A DNA stretch of 40,262 nucleotides from Bacteroidales bacterium UBA1715 (GCA_002317135.1 DCIX01000008.1:1-40262), one strand, 5' to 3'; counted from the first letter of the stretch, positions 1 to 8,237 are shown. Notes: generated by a model from the sequence alone, not told the origin. Numbers and translations: made by a program.

Positions 1-303
1 AAAACAATGAAACCGAGGGTTCAGCAAAAACCACAAAAGACATTGCACTCAGCCCACACCAATAATTAATTACTAGTTTGGACTTAGCAACACATCTCCT
101 CTTTTGTTGTTGAATTTTGCTGATTCTCGGTTTGAGGATACGAAGCTAAATGTTGTTTGGAAATGAAATAGAAGACCTCAAGACATAAAGAAAGCGTGGT
201 TTTCGCTTACCTATGTCGTGAGGTCCTGAGATTACCTAAAGCACCAGATAAGATTCAAGCCACGCCTAAGCGTAGCATAACCAAATCTTCGGTGCTTTTT
301 TGT
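1..303 (+). ncRNA. Structured RNA, probably 6S-like (Bacteroidales-1 type)
   Basis: No ORF is supported here, but three nested or consecutive helices are visible. A long irregular hairpin pairs about 11-30 (AACCGAG, then TCAGCAAAA) with about 112-133 (TTTTGCTGA, then CTCGGTT). It continues inward through ACAAAAGA/TCTTTTGT and leaves a large central open region, the general shape of 6S RNA. A second hairpin pairs 174-187 with 212-225 and has an inner AAGCG/CGCTT stem. The third pairs 238-245 (AAAGCACC) with 291-298 (GGTGCTTT), extended by AAGATT/AATCTT and ACGC/GCGT, and ends in a T-run, so it is an intrinsic terminator on the plus strand. The 5' end and promoter probably lie just before the window. 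The family assignment is inference from fold shape and taxon; the existence of a structured transcript is better supported than its name. Confidence 0.5.
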
Positions 304-510
304 CAATAAGAATTTCTCAGGTTCCACGACAATTTCCGAAATAGCTACTGCTATAAAAATATTATTTTCTAATTATTTTCTAATTATTTTACTACTAAAA
401 TATCTAATTTTCAATGTTTTATATTTATAAAATTAAATTCTGCCATTTTTGCAAATTTACAAATAAATCCTATCATCGCCAACCCTCCTTGTCAAGAAAA
501 TTTTCAAAAC
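304..510. other. AT-rich intergenic spacer
   Basis: Very AT-rich spacer between the structured RNA and the terminator of the convergent nuclease gene. A short direct repeat of TTTTCTAATTA occurs around 364-388. No ORF, RNA or promoter could be supported. Confidence 0.5.
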
Positions 511-541
511 AAAAAAGGCCCTACGCTCAAACGTAGAACCC
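511..541 (-). terminator. Intrinsic terminator of the DUF1016 nuclease gene
   Basis: GGCC plus CTACG (517-525) pairs with CGTAG plus AACC (532-540), including G-T pairs, followed on the minus strand by a run of six T. It lies about 50 bp after the nuclease stop codon. Confidence 0.75.
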
Positions 542-587
542 TGTGAACAAATCGATGAATGTATATTGTTTCTTTTTCATAACTATT

Positions 588-1706
588 TCAATTTTCAATC
601 CGTAATTCGTTTTTCTTTTGCAATTCAAGTTCATTGACTGTCCGCTCCACCACTTCCCGCAACTGATACGCGGCCACTCCGAGTGGTTTATCTATATCCT
701 TAAGCGACCATTCCACTATGGTTTTGTCGTATGCCTTGCAGATAATAAGCCCAACCGAAGGATTGTCGTCGTCACGTTTGAGCAATTTGTCGGCTGCCGT
801 AACGTAGAAATTTATCTTTCCCGCAAACTCAGGCACAAACCTGACTGCTTTCAAATCGATGACCACATAGCGTTTCTGCGGAATATGGTAGAATATCAAA
901 TCTGGGAAAAACGAAGTTCCGTCGGGCATACGCAGCTCCTTCTGGCGACCGACAAACGCAAATCCTTCCCCCAACTCCAAAAGAAACCTTGTTATGTTGG
1001 CAATCAAAGCATCTTCCAGCTCTTTTTCGTCATACCCGCTCTTCATTGTCAGAAAGTCAAACGAATAGGGGTCCTTCAGCATCTCCTGTGCCAACTGCCC
1101 TTGCACAACAGGAAGTTTGTCGGTAAAATTGGTGATGGCTTTAGCAGAGTGCGAATAGAGGTCGTGCCGGATGTTATCATCGAGCGTATTGCGGCTCCAA
1201 TTGCCTTCAATGGTTTTGTTGATATAAAACAACGCTTCGTCAAGAGAATTGGATTTTGATACGATGTGGATATGATGTCCCCACGGCACCAATCCGAAAG
1301 ATTCAGGCATCTCTAAAAAGCCGACAGGTTGTTGGCTTTTTTTGTCCACACCATCATTTTCAGAAAAGCCAGCAGGTTGTTGGCTTTTTCCAATGTGTTC
1401 GAAATAAAACAAATACCAACGCTTCATATCTTTGACGTTAGACCACGAGAACCCCGACTCTTCGGGAAATTCATTTCTCATATCCAAAGCGAATTGTTTG
1501 ACAATGCCTTTGCCCCAATTTTCCTCAGGGTGCATCTCGGTGAGGTCTCTTCCTATGCTCCAATAGAACTCAAGCATAGCGGTATTTACCCGAACCATTG
1601 TTTTAGCTTGAGAACTACGAAAGCGTTGTTTTACTTCCGATAACCATGAAATGTACTCCTTGTCAGCAGACATTCCATCCCTACTAATAAAATTTGATTT
1701 TTCCAT
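588..1706 (-). CDS. DUF1016 / YhcG-type PDDEXK nuclease domain protein
   Basis: A 372-aa protein of the DUF1016 family. The N-terminal part is the helical DUF1016_N region (IGRDLTEMHPEENWGKGIV and SWSNVKDMKRWY are characteristic). The C-terminal part is a PDDEXK nuclease-like fold: FFPDLIFY supplies the acidic residue, VVIDLKA the D-x-K pair, and FAGKINFYV follows. Family members are often linked to mobile elements or restriction loci, but the biological role is unsettled. The frame is open as far as a TTG at 1742, but that TTG lies inside the -7 promoter element. The ATG at 1706 is therefore the likely start, preceded by an AAAAG stretch. Terminator at 511-541; own promoter at 1740-1775. Confidence 0.88.
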   Translation of the reverse strand: MEKSNFISRDGMSADKEYISWLSEVKQRFRSSQAKTMVRVNTAMLEFYWSIGRDLTEMHPEENWGKGIVKQFALDMRNEFPEESGFSWSNVKDMKRWYLFYFEHIGKSQQPAGFSENDGVDKKSQQPVGFLEMPESFGLVPWGHHIHIVSKSNSLDEALFYINKTIEGNWSRNTLDDNIRHDLYSHSAKAITNFTDKLPVVQGQLAQEMLKDPYSFDFLTMKSGYDEKELEDALIANITRFLLELGEGFAFVGRQKELRMPDGTSFFPDLIFYHIPQKRYVVIDLKAVRFVPEFAGKINFYVTAADKLLKRDDDNPSVGLIICKAYDKTIVEWSLKDIDKPLGVAAYQLREVVERTVNELELQKKNELRIEN

Positions 1707-1739
1707 ATTACTTTTAATCACGATTGTTGTTATGTGATA

Positions 1740-1775
1740 CAAAAGTAATCAAAAAACCATTGTAAAAAAGCAAAA
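1740..1775 (-). promoter_or_regulatory. Bacteroidota-type promoter of the DUF1016 gene
   Basis: On the minus strand, TTTG (1771-1774) and TACTTTTG (1740-1747) are separated by 23 bp, matching the TTTG / TAnnTTTG consensus. Transcription would start around 1733, leaving a leader of about 27 nt to the ATG at 1706. Confidence 0.65.
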
Positions 1776-1786
1776 TAAATCAATTG

Positions 1787-3136
1787 TCACCAGTTCATTT
1801 CTACTATTCTATCCAACTGGCCAACATAATAAAACGGAATGTTTATTAAACGAAACGGTTTATTTTCTGGAGCTGGGGTTTTTATTTCTTGAACCGAATA
1901 GTTTCCACTCCAAACACGTATTGCAGTAACAGCCTGCTCGCAGTTGTTTACGAAAGAATGAAGAGATTTAAGATGTGCATTAGTTCCTGCTTTAACCTCT
2001 ATCGGTATAATGTTTTGTCCATGTTGCCAAATAAAATCAACTTCAGCAGTAGTTCCTTTCTTGTCGCGAACCCAGAAATACTGATTTTCTCGATATTGTC
2101 TATCCAATACGGGACGAAGTTCCTGTGCAACAATATGTTCTGCTGCACGACCACGCCAAGTATCTAGCAAATCCTTATTTTGTATATATTCCAATTGTAT
2201 TCCAGCAAAAAAATTTGTCAAGCCATTATCCACCATAATCAATTTTGGAGATCGTCTTTTAGCAGGTATTGCAGGAGCGATTGTGGAAGTCACTGGATAG
2301 TCTAACGAAAGAAGGAACGCTCGCTCCAACACATCCATGGCATCGTGTATCAAAGTGGATGAATAACCGCTATTTCCAAATTTATCGAATGTTATTGTTT
2401 CTGCAGCAGAATGCCAAGCTGTAGCCAATACATGCCGAAGTATTTTCACTTGTTCGTCGCTCTTCACAAACTTTTCTGCATCCTCGTTATACCCTTTCAG
2501 CAAAGAATTAAATATGCGAGACAATCGTTCCACATCATTCGTTTGGATATACTCCGAAACAGCTTCTGGCATTCCTCCGATTAAAGCATACGTATTAAAG
2601 GCTGCCATCATATCATCATGCAAGATTTCTGGCACAGCCACATTACGCAACATATCCGCCCAATCAGCACCTTCTTTGGCTTCTATATATTCAACAAAAG
2701 AGAATGGACGCAATGTCATATATTCCACCCTACCAACAGGGAAAGAAATATGCTTATTTGTCGAACTTTGAAGTCTGCTTCCCGCTGCTATTACATACAC
2801 CCATGGTAAATCTTCGTAAAAATATCGAAGCATGGCTACAGCCGATGGCTCTTCCTGTATTTCATCTATAAAAAGAAGTACTTTTTTGTTTTTACTTTGC
2901 GTCAAATGATACTTCATGCACACATATTGCCAGACTTCTTCAACCCTATTGAATTTACGAAAAATCTCTGCATCTCCCTTTTCTAAATTCAAAGAAACAA
3001 ACGCATCAAATTCAGCTGCAAACTCTCTAACCAAAGTGGTCTTTCCTACTTGTCTTGCACCTCTTAATACCAATGGCTTTCTATTGGCTGTATCACGCCA
3101 TTTTCGCAGCTGTATAATCAATTCTCTTTTATACAT
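1787..3136 (-). CDS. AAA-family ATPase with DUF4143 domain
   Basis: A 449-aa AAA_14 ATPase. Walker A is GARQVGKTT (about residues 26-34) and Walker B is LLFIDEIQ (about 87-94). The C-terminal DUF4143 half (about 225-430) contains the nuclease-like AEVDFIWQ...IPIEVKAG pattern typical of the family. Members are numerous and variable in gut Bacteroidales; their physiological role is not established, and defence or toxin-antitoxin roles are only proposed. The frame is open to a TTG at 3163, but that codon overlaps a TATGTTTG promoter element, so the ATG at 3136 (MYKREL) is preferred. A 33-bp tandem repeat lies directly upstream. It follows the nuclease in gene order but has its own promoter. Confidence 0.88.
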   Translation of the reverse strand: MYKRELIIQLRKWRDTANRKPLVLRGARQVGKTTLVREFAAEFDAFVSLNLEKGDAEIFRKFNRVEEVWQYVCMKYHLTQSKNKKVLLFIDEIQEEPSAVAMLRYFYEDLPWVYVIAAGSRLQSSTNKHISFPVGRVEYMTLRPFSFVEYIEAKEGADWADMLRNVAVPEILHDDMMAAFNTYALIGGMPEAVSEYIQTNDVERLSRIFNSLLKGYNEDAEKFVKSDEQVKILRHVLATAWHSAAETITFDKFGNSGYSSTLIHDAMDVLERAFLLSLDYPVTSTIAPAIPAKRRSPKLIMVDNGLTNFFAGIQLEYIQNKDLLDTWRGRAAEHIVAQELRPVLDRQYRENQYFWVRDKKGTTAEVDFIWQHGQNIIPIEVKAGTNAHLKSLHSFVNNCEQAVTAIRVWSGNYSVQEIKTPAPENKPFRLINIPFYYVGQLDRIVEMNW

Positions 3137-3160
3137 AACTAACAAATTGATTTTCTGCAA

Positions 3161-3168
3161 CAAACATA
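3161..3168 (-). promoter_or_regulatory. Putative -7 element of the AAA/DUF4143 gene
   Basis: TATGTTTG on the minus strand fits TAnnTTTG and sits 25 bp before the ATG at 3136. A good -33 TTTG is lacking; only TTG is present at about the right distance. Confidence 0.5.
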
Positions 3169-3177
3169 CAATTTATT

Positions 3178-3261
3178 TTCTAAAACATAGGCAACTTTTG
3201 CATATTTTTCTTCTAAAACATAGGTAACTTTCGAGTGTTTTTCTTCTAAAACATAGGCAAC
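3178..3261. repeat. 33-bp-period tandem repeat upstream of the ATPase
   Basis: Three copies of TTCTAAAACATAGGyAAC start at 3178, 3211 and 3244, exactly 33 bp apart. The middle copy has T for C at one position, and the spacers (CTTTTGCATATTTTTC-like) are related but not identical. On the minus strand each copy presents GTTGCCTATGTTTTAG, which resembles a -7 element. The array sits between the esterase terminator and the ATPase promoter, so it could bind a regulator of the ATPase. Confidence 0.8.
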
Positions 3262-3290
3262 AAAAAAAAAGGGCGTATGCAATACGCCCC
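3262..3290 (-). terminator. Intrinsic terminator of the esterase gene
   Basis: GGGCGTAT (3271-3278) pairs perfectly with ATACGCCC (3282-3289) around a 3-nt loop, followed on the minus strand by nine T. Confidence 0.85.
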
Positions 3291-3316
3291 CACGAATAAA
3301 TATATTTATACAAGGA

Positions 3317-4798
3317 TTATTCTATTGATTCTTCCACTGGAGCAATCATAAATACTTCGTCACCGTTCCACACTCGGTCTATTAGGAAACACGATGACGG
3401 TAAGTTGTATTCATTTCGTAACGATGGCTGTGCGGTATTACTCCATGCATAACGAACTTGTTTCGGATCTTTTACTTTTGAGAAATGTAATTCTACACAA
3501 GACAACGTTCCCTCTTCTTCATCTTTCACAATAGTTGCCTTTGCTGGATAAAATACTCCGTCTTCGCCGGCTACCTCAAAACCATCAATAACTTTTGTTG
3601 TAGAATGTAATTCCTTCGCATTCATAAAATACACCAATACGCCTTTATTTTTTTTACAAGCATAAACAGACCAAGGACAATGTAATTTATTCGGATCCAT
3701 TTCGTAGCCATACGTTTCGGAAATGGCAAGATTTGCAAAACGATGCGCAGCCGTCTGCTTATCTTTTGGGTGAATATTGTTCACATCGTCAACAAAGTCG
3801 TTAGTAATAATCATTGCTGAATTTCCGACTTGATTCGGCACACAAATCTGTCCATATTGAATAGTAGGACAAGCATACTGTGTTCCATAATTATATGGAG
3901 CTATTTGAGCAAAATAGAACGGTATTTGATTATAACGATAGTCACATCTTGTCCAGTTTTTACGCCAGCCCCATATCAACTCTTGTAAATTCCATAAATA
4001 ATTTTCGGCATTCGGTTCGTTTGCCTCGCCTTGATACCACAAGAAACCTTTTATAACAAAATTTGTAAGCGGATGTATCATTGCGTTATACAAAACACCC
4101 GGAGTTTTGGGACTCCACGAGGTTTCCGGTAATTTCTCTGCTGACTTCGGAATAGAAACTTCTTTATTTCCTTTGAATGTAGGCATCCAAACTTCTATTG
4201 GCGAACCGCCCATAGAAGAATTTATAATTCCTATTGGCACATCCAATTTTTTTTGCAAGTCGCGAGCAAAGAAGTAACCGATAGCGCTAAAGTCTATCAT
4301 AGTTTCCGGCGAGCATTCCGTCCATTCACCGTATAAGTCATCTTGCGGAGTTACGGACATACGTGGCACTACAGAGAAGAAACGAATATTCGGATAATTC
4401 GCTGCCGCAATTTCCGCATCTTTATTTACTATGCCTGCGCGTGGCGACCATTCCATATTCGATTGACCGGAACAAAGCCACACCTCGCCTATCAGAACGT
4501 TTTTAAATGTAAGTTTTCTCCATCCTTCCACTATGATTTCGTATGGAGTATAGCTCGCATACGGTGTTTTCACTTCAACTTCCCACGACATTGTATTGTC
4601 GGTCATAACCTTATAAGTAGCAGTGTCCCAGCCAACTTTCACCGTAATTTCTTCGTATGGCTTAGCCCATCCCCATATTTTCACCGTGGAATTTTGTTGA
4701 AGAACCATATTGTCGCCGAAAATAGCCGGCATAGTTACGAGAGCGAAACTTGAAATAGTAAGCAACAGCAATGCAAAAAAGGAAGTAATTTTTTTCAT
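3317..4798 (-). CDS. Secreted sialate O-acetylesterase-like SGNH esterase
   Basis: A 493-aa protein starting with a cleavable signal peptide (MKKITSFFALLLLTISSFA). An N-terminal beta-sandwich is followed by the SASA/SGNH esterase core: GEVWLCSGQSNMEW (about residues 103-116) carries the block-I nucleophile serine, FLWYQGEANE (about 255) is the conserved block III, and HPKDKQTAAHRFANLA supplies the catalytic histidine region. The family removes acetyl esters from sialic acids or from plant polysaccharides; the substrate cannot be decided here. No carbohydrate transport genes are adjacent. It is transcribed alone from 4816-4845 and stopped at 3262-3290. Confidence 0.9.
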   Translation of the reverse strand: MKKITSFFALLLLTISSFALVTMPAIFGDNMVLQQNSTVKIWGWAKPYEEITVKVGWDTATYKVMTDNTMSWEVEVKTPYASYTPYEIIVEGWRKLTFKNVLIGEVWLCSGQSNMEWSPRAGIVNKDAEIAAANYPNIRFFSVVPRMSVTPQDDLYGEWTECSPETMIDFSAIGYFFARDLQKKLDVPIGIINSSMGGSPIEVWMPTFKGNKEVSIPKSAEKLPETSWSPKTPGVLYNAMIHPLTNFVIKGFLWYQGEANEPNAENYLWNLQELIWGWRKNWTRCDYRYNQIPFYFAQIAPYNYGTQYACPTIQYGQICVPNQVGNSAMIITNDFVDDVNNIHPKDKQTAAHRFANLAISETYGYEMDPNKLHCPWSVYACKKNKGVLVYFMNAKELHSTTKVIDGFEVAGEDGVFYPAKATIVKDEEEGTLSCVELHFSKVKDPKQVRYAWSNTAQPSLRNEYNLPSSCFLIDRVWNGDEVFMIAPVEESIE

Positions 4799-4815
4799 AT
4801 CTCAATTATTTACCA

Positions 4816-4845
4816 CAAAAATACATAATTAGAACCAACTGCAAA
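4816..4845 (-). promoter_or_regulatory. Promoter of the esterase gene
   Basis: On the minus strand, TTTG (4842-4845) and TATTTTTG (4816-4823) are spaced 18 bp apart, close to the TTTG / TAnnTTTG consensus; the ATG is 18 bp after the -7 box. The -33 box overlaps the T-run of the fba terminator. Confidence 0.55.
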
Positions 4846-4876
4846 AAAAAAGAGACGCACCAAATTGATGCGTCTC
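4842..4876 (-). terminator. Intrinsic terminator of fba
   Basis: GAGACGCA (4852-4859) pairs with TGCGTCTC (4869-4876), followed on the minus strand by a run of nine T. Confidence 0.85.
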
Positions 4877-4901
4877 CCCTATTATTCTATGTAAGAATTA
4901 C

Positions 4902-5900
4902 TTATTCAGCTTTTCCGTTAGAACCAAGTACGTTCACGATTTTGTGAGTGTACATTTTCTTCATGTTTTCACGAGCTGGACCAAGATATTTACGTGGGTC
5001 GAATTCTCCTGGTTTTTCAGCGAATGTTTGACGGATAGCAGCAGTCATTGCAAGACGGCTATCTGAATCGATGTTGATTTTGCAAACAGCAGACTTAGCA
5101 GCTTGACGCAATTGTTCTTCTGGAATACCTACTGCATCTGGCAATTTACCACCGAATTTGTTGATAGTATCAACTTCGTCTTGTGGAACTGAAGAAGAAC
5201 CGTGAAGTACGATTGGGAAACCTGGAAGTTGTTTTTCGATTTCAGCCAATACGTCGAATGCCAATGGAGGAGGAACTAATTTACCTTCTGCATTACGAGT
5301 ACATTGTTCTGGAGTGAATTTGTAAGCACCGTGAGAAGTACCGATAGAGATTGCCAATGAATCGCAACCTGTTCTCTTAGTGAAATCGATTACTTCTTCT
5401 GGTTTTGTATAGTGAGATTCTGCAGCAGAAACTTCGTCTTCAACACCTGCCAACACACCAAGTTCACCTTCAACAGTTACATCGAATTGGTGAGCATAGT
5501 CAACAACTTTCTTAGTTAAAGCAACGTTTTCTTCGTATGGAAGATGAGAACCATCGATCATTACTGAAGAGAAACCCATATCGATACAAGATTTACAAGT
5601 TTCGAATGTATCACCGTGATCCAAGTGAAGGCAGATTTGTGGTTTTTCCCAACCTAATTCTTTTGCATATTCTACAGCACCTTCAGCCATGTAACGAAGC
5701 AAAGTTTGGTTTGCGTATTGGCGAGCACCTTTAGAAACTTGAAGGATAACTGGAGATTTTTGTTCAGCACATGCCATGATGATAGCTTGAAGCTGTTCCA
5801 TGTTGTTGAAGTTGAATGCAGGGATTGCATATCCACCTTTTACTGCTTTAGCAAACATATCTTTTGTGTTTACCAAGCCAAGATCTTTGTAATTAATCAT
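4902..5900 (-). CDS. fba: Class II fructose-1,6-bisphosphate aldolase
   Basis: A 332-aa metal-dependent aldolase that interconverts fructose 1,6-bisphosphate with dihydroxyacetone phosphate and glyceraldehyde 3-phosphate. Family hallmarks are visible: YAIPAFNFNN near the N-terminus, ICLHLDHGDT (about residues 89-98) with the zinc-binding histidine and catalytic aspartate, GELG, AISIGTSHGAYK, and PIVLHGSSSVP (about 230) with a second zinc ligand. KINIDSDSRLAMTAAIR is the phosphate-binding region. The length is normal for the family. It stands alone between its terminator at 4842-4876 and a spacer of about 160 bp, but is close to pfkA, so two consecutive glycolytic steps lie together. Confidence 0.96.
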   Translation of the reverse strand: MINYKDLGLVNTKDMFAKAVKGGYAIPAFNFNNMEQLQAIIMACAEQKSPVILQVSKGARQYANQTLLRYMAEGAVEYAKELGWEKPQICLHLDHGDTFETCKSCIDMGFSSVMIDGSHLPYEENVALTKKVVDYAHQFDVTVEGELGVLAGVEDEVSAAESHYTKPEEVIDFTKRTGCDSLAISIGTSHGAYKFTPEQCTRNAEGKLVPPPLAFDVLAEIEKQLPGFPIVLHGSSSVPQDEVDTINKFGGKLPDAVGIPEEQLRQAAKSAVCKINIDSDSRLAMTAAIRQTFAEKPGEFDPRKYLGPARENMKKMYTHKIVNVLGSNGKAE

Positions 5901-6062
5901 TTTTTATAGTTTAAAATTGTTAAACAAATCAATCAACCTTTCGGTTTATAATTGCGGTGCTAATGTATAAAATTTTTGAATATATTGGGGATTTTACGCG
6001 AATTTTGTTCGCAAATATTTGAATTTTGCTACAAACTGTTAGGAAAATCGCTTGCAATAATT

Positions 6063-6890
6063 TTACAGACTAATAGACTGAGAATGAATTTCTTCCTGCA
6101 AGAAATGACTACCGATTGTATTGAATGTTTCGCACGAATCTGTCGTAAAAAATTGAATAGTGCCATTTTTCACAAGCGACTGCTCCATTGCTGGATGATT
6201 CAGCAAATAGGTTTGTAAACTTTCGGCAACAATATTCCCTTGTTGAATAATGGAAATATGTTCTGGTAAATACTTCCGAATTTTCGGTAACAACAATGGA
6301 TAATGGGTACAACCAAGCAAAAGTGCATCGATATTTGGATTTTGCTCTAACAATGAATCAATTTCTTTTTTTACAAAAAAATCCGCCCCATCCGAAGCAT
6401 ACTCGCCATTTTCCACCAGTGGAACCCACATTGGACAAGCATGGGAAGTTATGGTTAAATCGGGATAGAATTTCTGAATTTCTATTTCGTATGATTGCGA
6501 TGTAACTGTACCCTTTGTGGCTACAATACCAATGTTTTTATTCTTTGTGAATGTGTGTGCCAATTCCGTACAAGGACGAATAATACCAAGCACACGTTTA
6601 TCTGGTCCAAATTTGTGCAAATCTTTCTGTTGGATATTACGCAAAGCCTTTGCCGACGCCGTATTACAAGCCAAGATGACAAGATTGCAATCCATTTCGA
6701 ACAACTTAGCCACCGCTTGGAGCGTATATTTGTACACCGTATCGAACGAACGCGTTCCATACGGTGCACGAGCATTATCGCCAAGATACATATAGGAATA
6801 CTCCGGCAACACCCGACGAATCTCCTTTAAAATGGATAATCCGCCAAATCCAGAATCAAAAACTCCTATATTATACTGTCGTTTCGACAT
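6063..6890 (-). CDS. murI: Glutamate racemase
   Basis: A 275-aa cofactor-independent racemase that makes D-glutamate for peptidoglycan. The N-terminal IGVFDSGFGGLSIL holds the general Asp/Ser site, VILACNTASA the first catalytic cysteine and LLLGCTHYPLLLP the second. The open frame extends further upstream into pfkA, but the ATG at 6890 (MSKRQYNIG) aligns with the family start. It overlaps the pfkA stop by one base (TAATG on the minus strand), which implies translational coupling to pfkA. There is no clear terminator directly after it. Confidence 0.95.
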   Translation of the reverse strand: MSKRQYNIGVFDSGFGGLSILKEIRRVLPEYSYMYLGDNARAPYGTRSFDTVYKYTLQAVAKLFEMDCNLVILACNTASAKALRNIQQKDLHKFGPDKRVLGIIRPCTELAHTFTKNKNIGIVATKGTVTSQSYEIEIQKFYPDLTITSHACPMWVPLVENGEYASDGADFFVKKEIDSLLEQNPNIDALLLGCTHYPLLLPKIRKYLPEHISIIQQGNIVAESLQTYLLNHPAMEQSLVKNGTIQFFTTDSCETFNTIGSHFLQEEIHSQSISL

Positions 6891-8203
6891 TATTTCATAT
6901 CCATTGGTTGACCTGTTGCCTCCACAACACTCCACCAGAATTCGCCTTCCAAATTAACTTTTTTACGTTGCGAAGTGGCTGCTTCTATTGGTAACAAAGT
7001 GAACGAACCATTCCAGTTACCTACAACAAAATCCGTGCGACCAGCCATTGCTGCATGAACTGCATTATGAGTCAATTGTTCGCAGAATTTACTATCGTTT
7101 GCATTCGCTGGAATACTACGAATAATGTAACTTGGGTCGATATATTTTACACAGATAGGAATATCTTTCTTTTTAAAATAATCGGTAATTTCATTTTTCA
7201 AATACACACCAATATCTTCGTGTAGAACATTTCCCGACGCATCTTTTTTACGTTCACCTTTAAAGAATTGTTGACCAGCACCTTCTGCCACAACAATAAC
7301 AGCGTGTTTCTTCTTTTCCAAACGTTTTTCAAGAACATTCAAAAATCCTGTTCCTTTTTCATTTTCCAAAGAAAATTCCATTTCTGGAATCAAGCAGAAA
7401 TTTACATCTGGAACAGCCAAAGCTGTACTTGCAGCGATAAAGCCAGAATCACGACCCATCAATTTAACAAGCGAAACACCATTTTGTGCACCTTTTGCTT
7501 CGTAGTGAGAGTTCAAGATAATACTTTGTGCAGCAGCAAAAGCAGACTCAAAGCCAAATGATTTTTCAATATAATTGATATCGTTATCAATAGTTTTTGG
7601 TACACCAGCAACAGAGATTTTCAAACCACGTTTTGTAATTTCCTCATAAATAGCATGTGCACCACGCAACGTTCCATCGCCACCTACACAGAACAAAATA
7701 TTGATATTATTTCGTTCCAACGTATCAACCACAGCCTCAATTGGTTGTTCTCCACGAGACGAGCCAAGCATCGAGCCACCGTCTTTATGAATATCGTCAA
7801 CCAAGTCTGGATTCAAGTTGATAAATGGAATCATATTATCAGGATTCAAACCAGCATAACCGTATTGAATACCAACAATATTCGTCACACCATAACGATG
7901 CCACAAGTGAGTCACCAAACCGCGAATCACATTGTTCAAACCAGGGCAAAGACCACCACAGGTAATGATTGCAACCTTCGTTTTCGAAGGTTCAAAATAT
8001 ATATATTCTTTTGGTCCAGGTTTTTCAAAAGAAGAAAGAGGCAATCCGTTTTTTATGCAGTTTTCAACCTCTGTCAACGAAGAAGAATACAAAACACGTT
8101 CTCCATCATTAACATAATCGTACATTCCGTCTCCTGTAACCTTAGAAAGTTTTAGAGGTGATTTTATTTTACACGCACCTAATGTTTTAATAGTAAAATC
8201 CAT
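6890..8203 (-). CDS. pfkA: 6-phosphofructokinase, TP0108-like
   Basis: A 437-aa enzyme of the long PFK group that phosphorylates fructose 6-phosphate. IITCGGLCPGLNNVIRGLV is the start of the phosphoryl-donor site, FCVGGDGTLRGA the donor-binding loop, VPKTIDNDI the catalytic aspartate region, and MGRDSGFIAA the sugar-phosphate site. The glycine in GGDGT favours ATP, because pyrophosphate enzymes usually have an aspartate there. The lysine in PKTIDND occurs in PPi enzymes but also in ATP-using TP0108-type members. An N-terminal extension of about 75 residues before the Rossmann core is normal for this subgroup. It is coupled to murI by a TAATG overlap. Confidence 0.92.
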   Translation of the reverse strand: MDFTIKTLGACKIKSPLKLSKVTGDGMYDYVNDGERVLYSSSLTEVENCIKNGLPLSSFEKPGPKEYIYFEPSKTKVAIITCGGLCPGLNNVIRGLVTHLWHRYGVTNIVGIQYGYAGLNPDNMIPFINLNPDLVDDIHKDGGSMLGSSRGEQPIEAVVDTLERNNINILFCVGGDGTLRGAHAIYEEITKRGLKISVAGVPKTIDNDINYIEKSFGFESAFAAAQSIILNSHYEAKGAQNGVSLVKLMGRDSGFIAASTALAVPDVNFCLIPEMEFSLENEKGTGFLNVLEKRLEKKKHAVIVVAEGAGQQFFKGERKKDASGNVLHEDIGVYLKNEITDYFKKKDIPICVKYIDPSYIIRSIPANANDSKFCEQLTHNAVHAAMAGRTDFVVGNWNGSFTLLPIEAATSQRKKVNLEGEFWWSVVEATGQPMDMK

Positions 8204-8229
8204 AATCCATTGTTTTTTTGATTACCCTA

Positions 8230-8237
8230 CAAAGATA
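8230..8237 (-). promoter_or_regulatory. -7 element of the pfkA-murI operon
   Basis: TATCTTTG on the minus strand is a perfect TAnnTTTG match, 26 bp before the pfkA ATG. The -33 box is poor. Confidence 0.5.

Noticed and set aside
618..1259. Plus-strand ORF of 213 codons opposite the DUF1016 gene
   Set aside because: Shadow frame: the minus-strand protein is a recognised family, while this one has no recognisable domain or promoter.
588..3136. Restriction-modification or other defence island made of nuclease and ATPase
   Set aside because: The two genes have separate promoters and no methyltransferase, specificity subunit or mobile-element genes nearby; the evidence is too thin.
3178..3261. 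CRISPR array
   Set aside because: Only three units, spacers are similar to each other, the core is not a typical CRISPR repeat and no cas genes are present.
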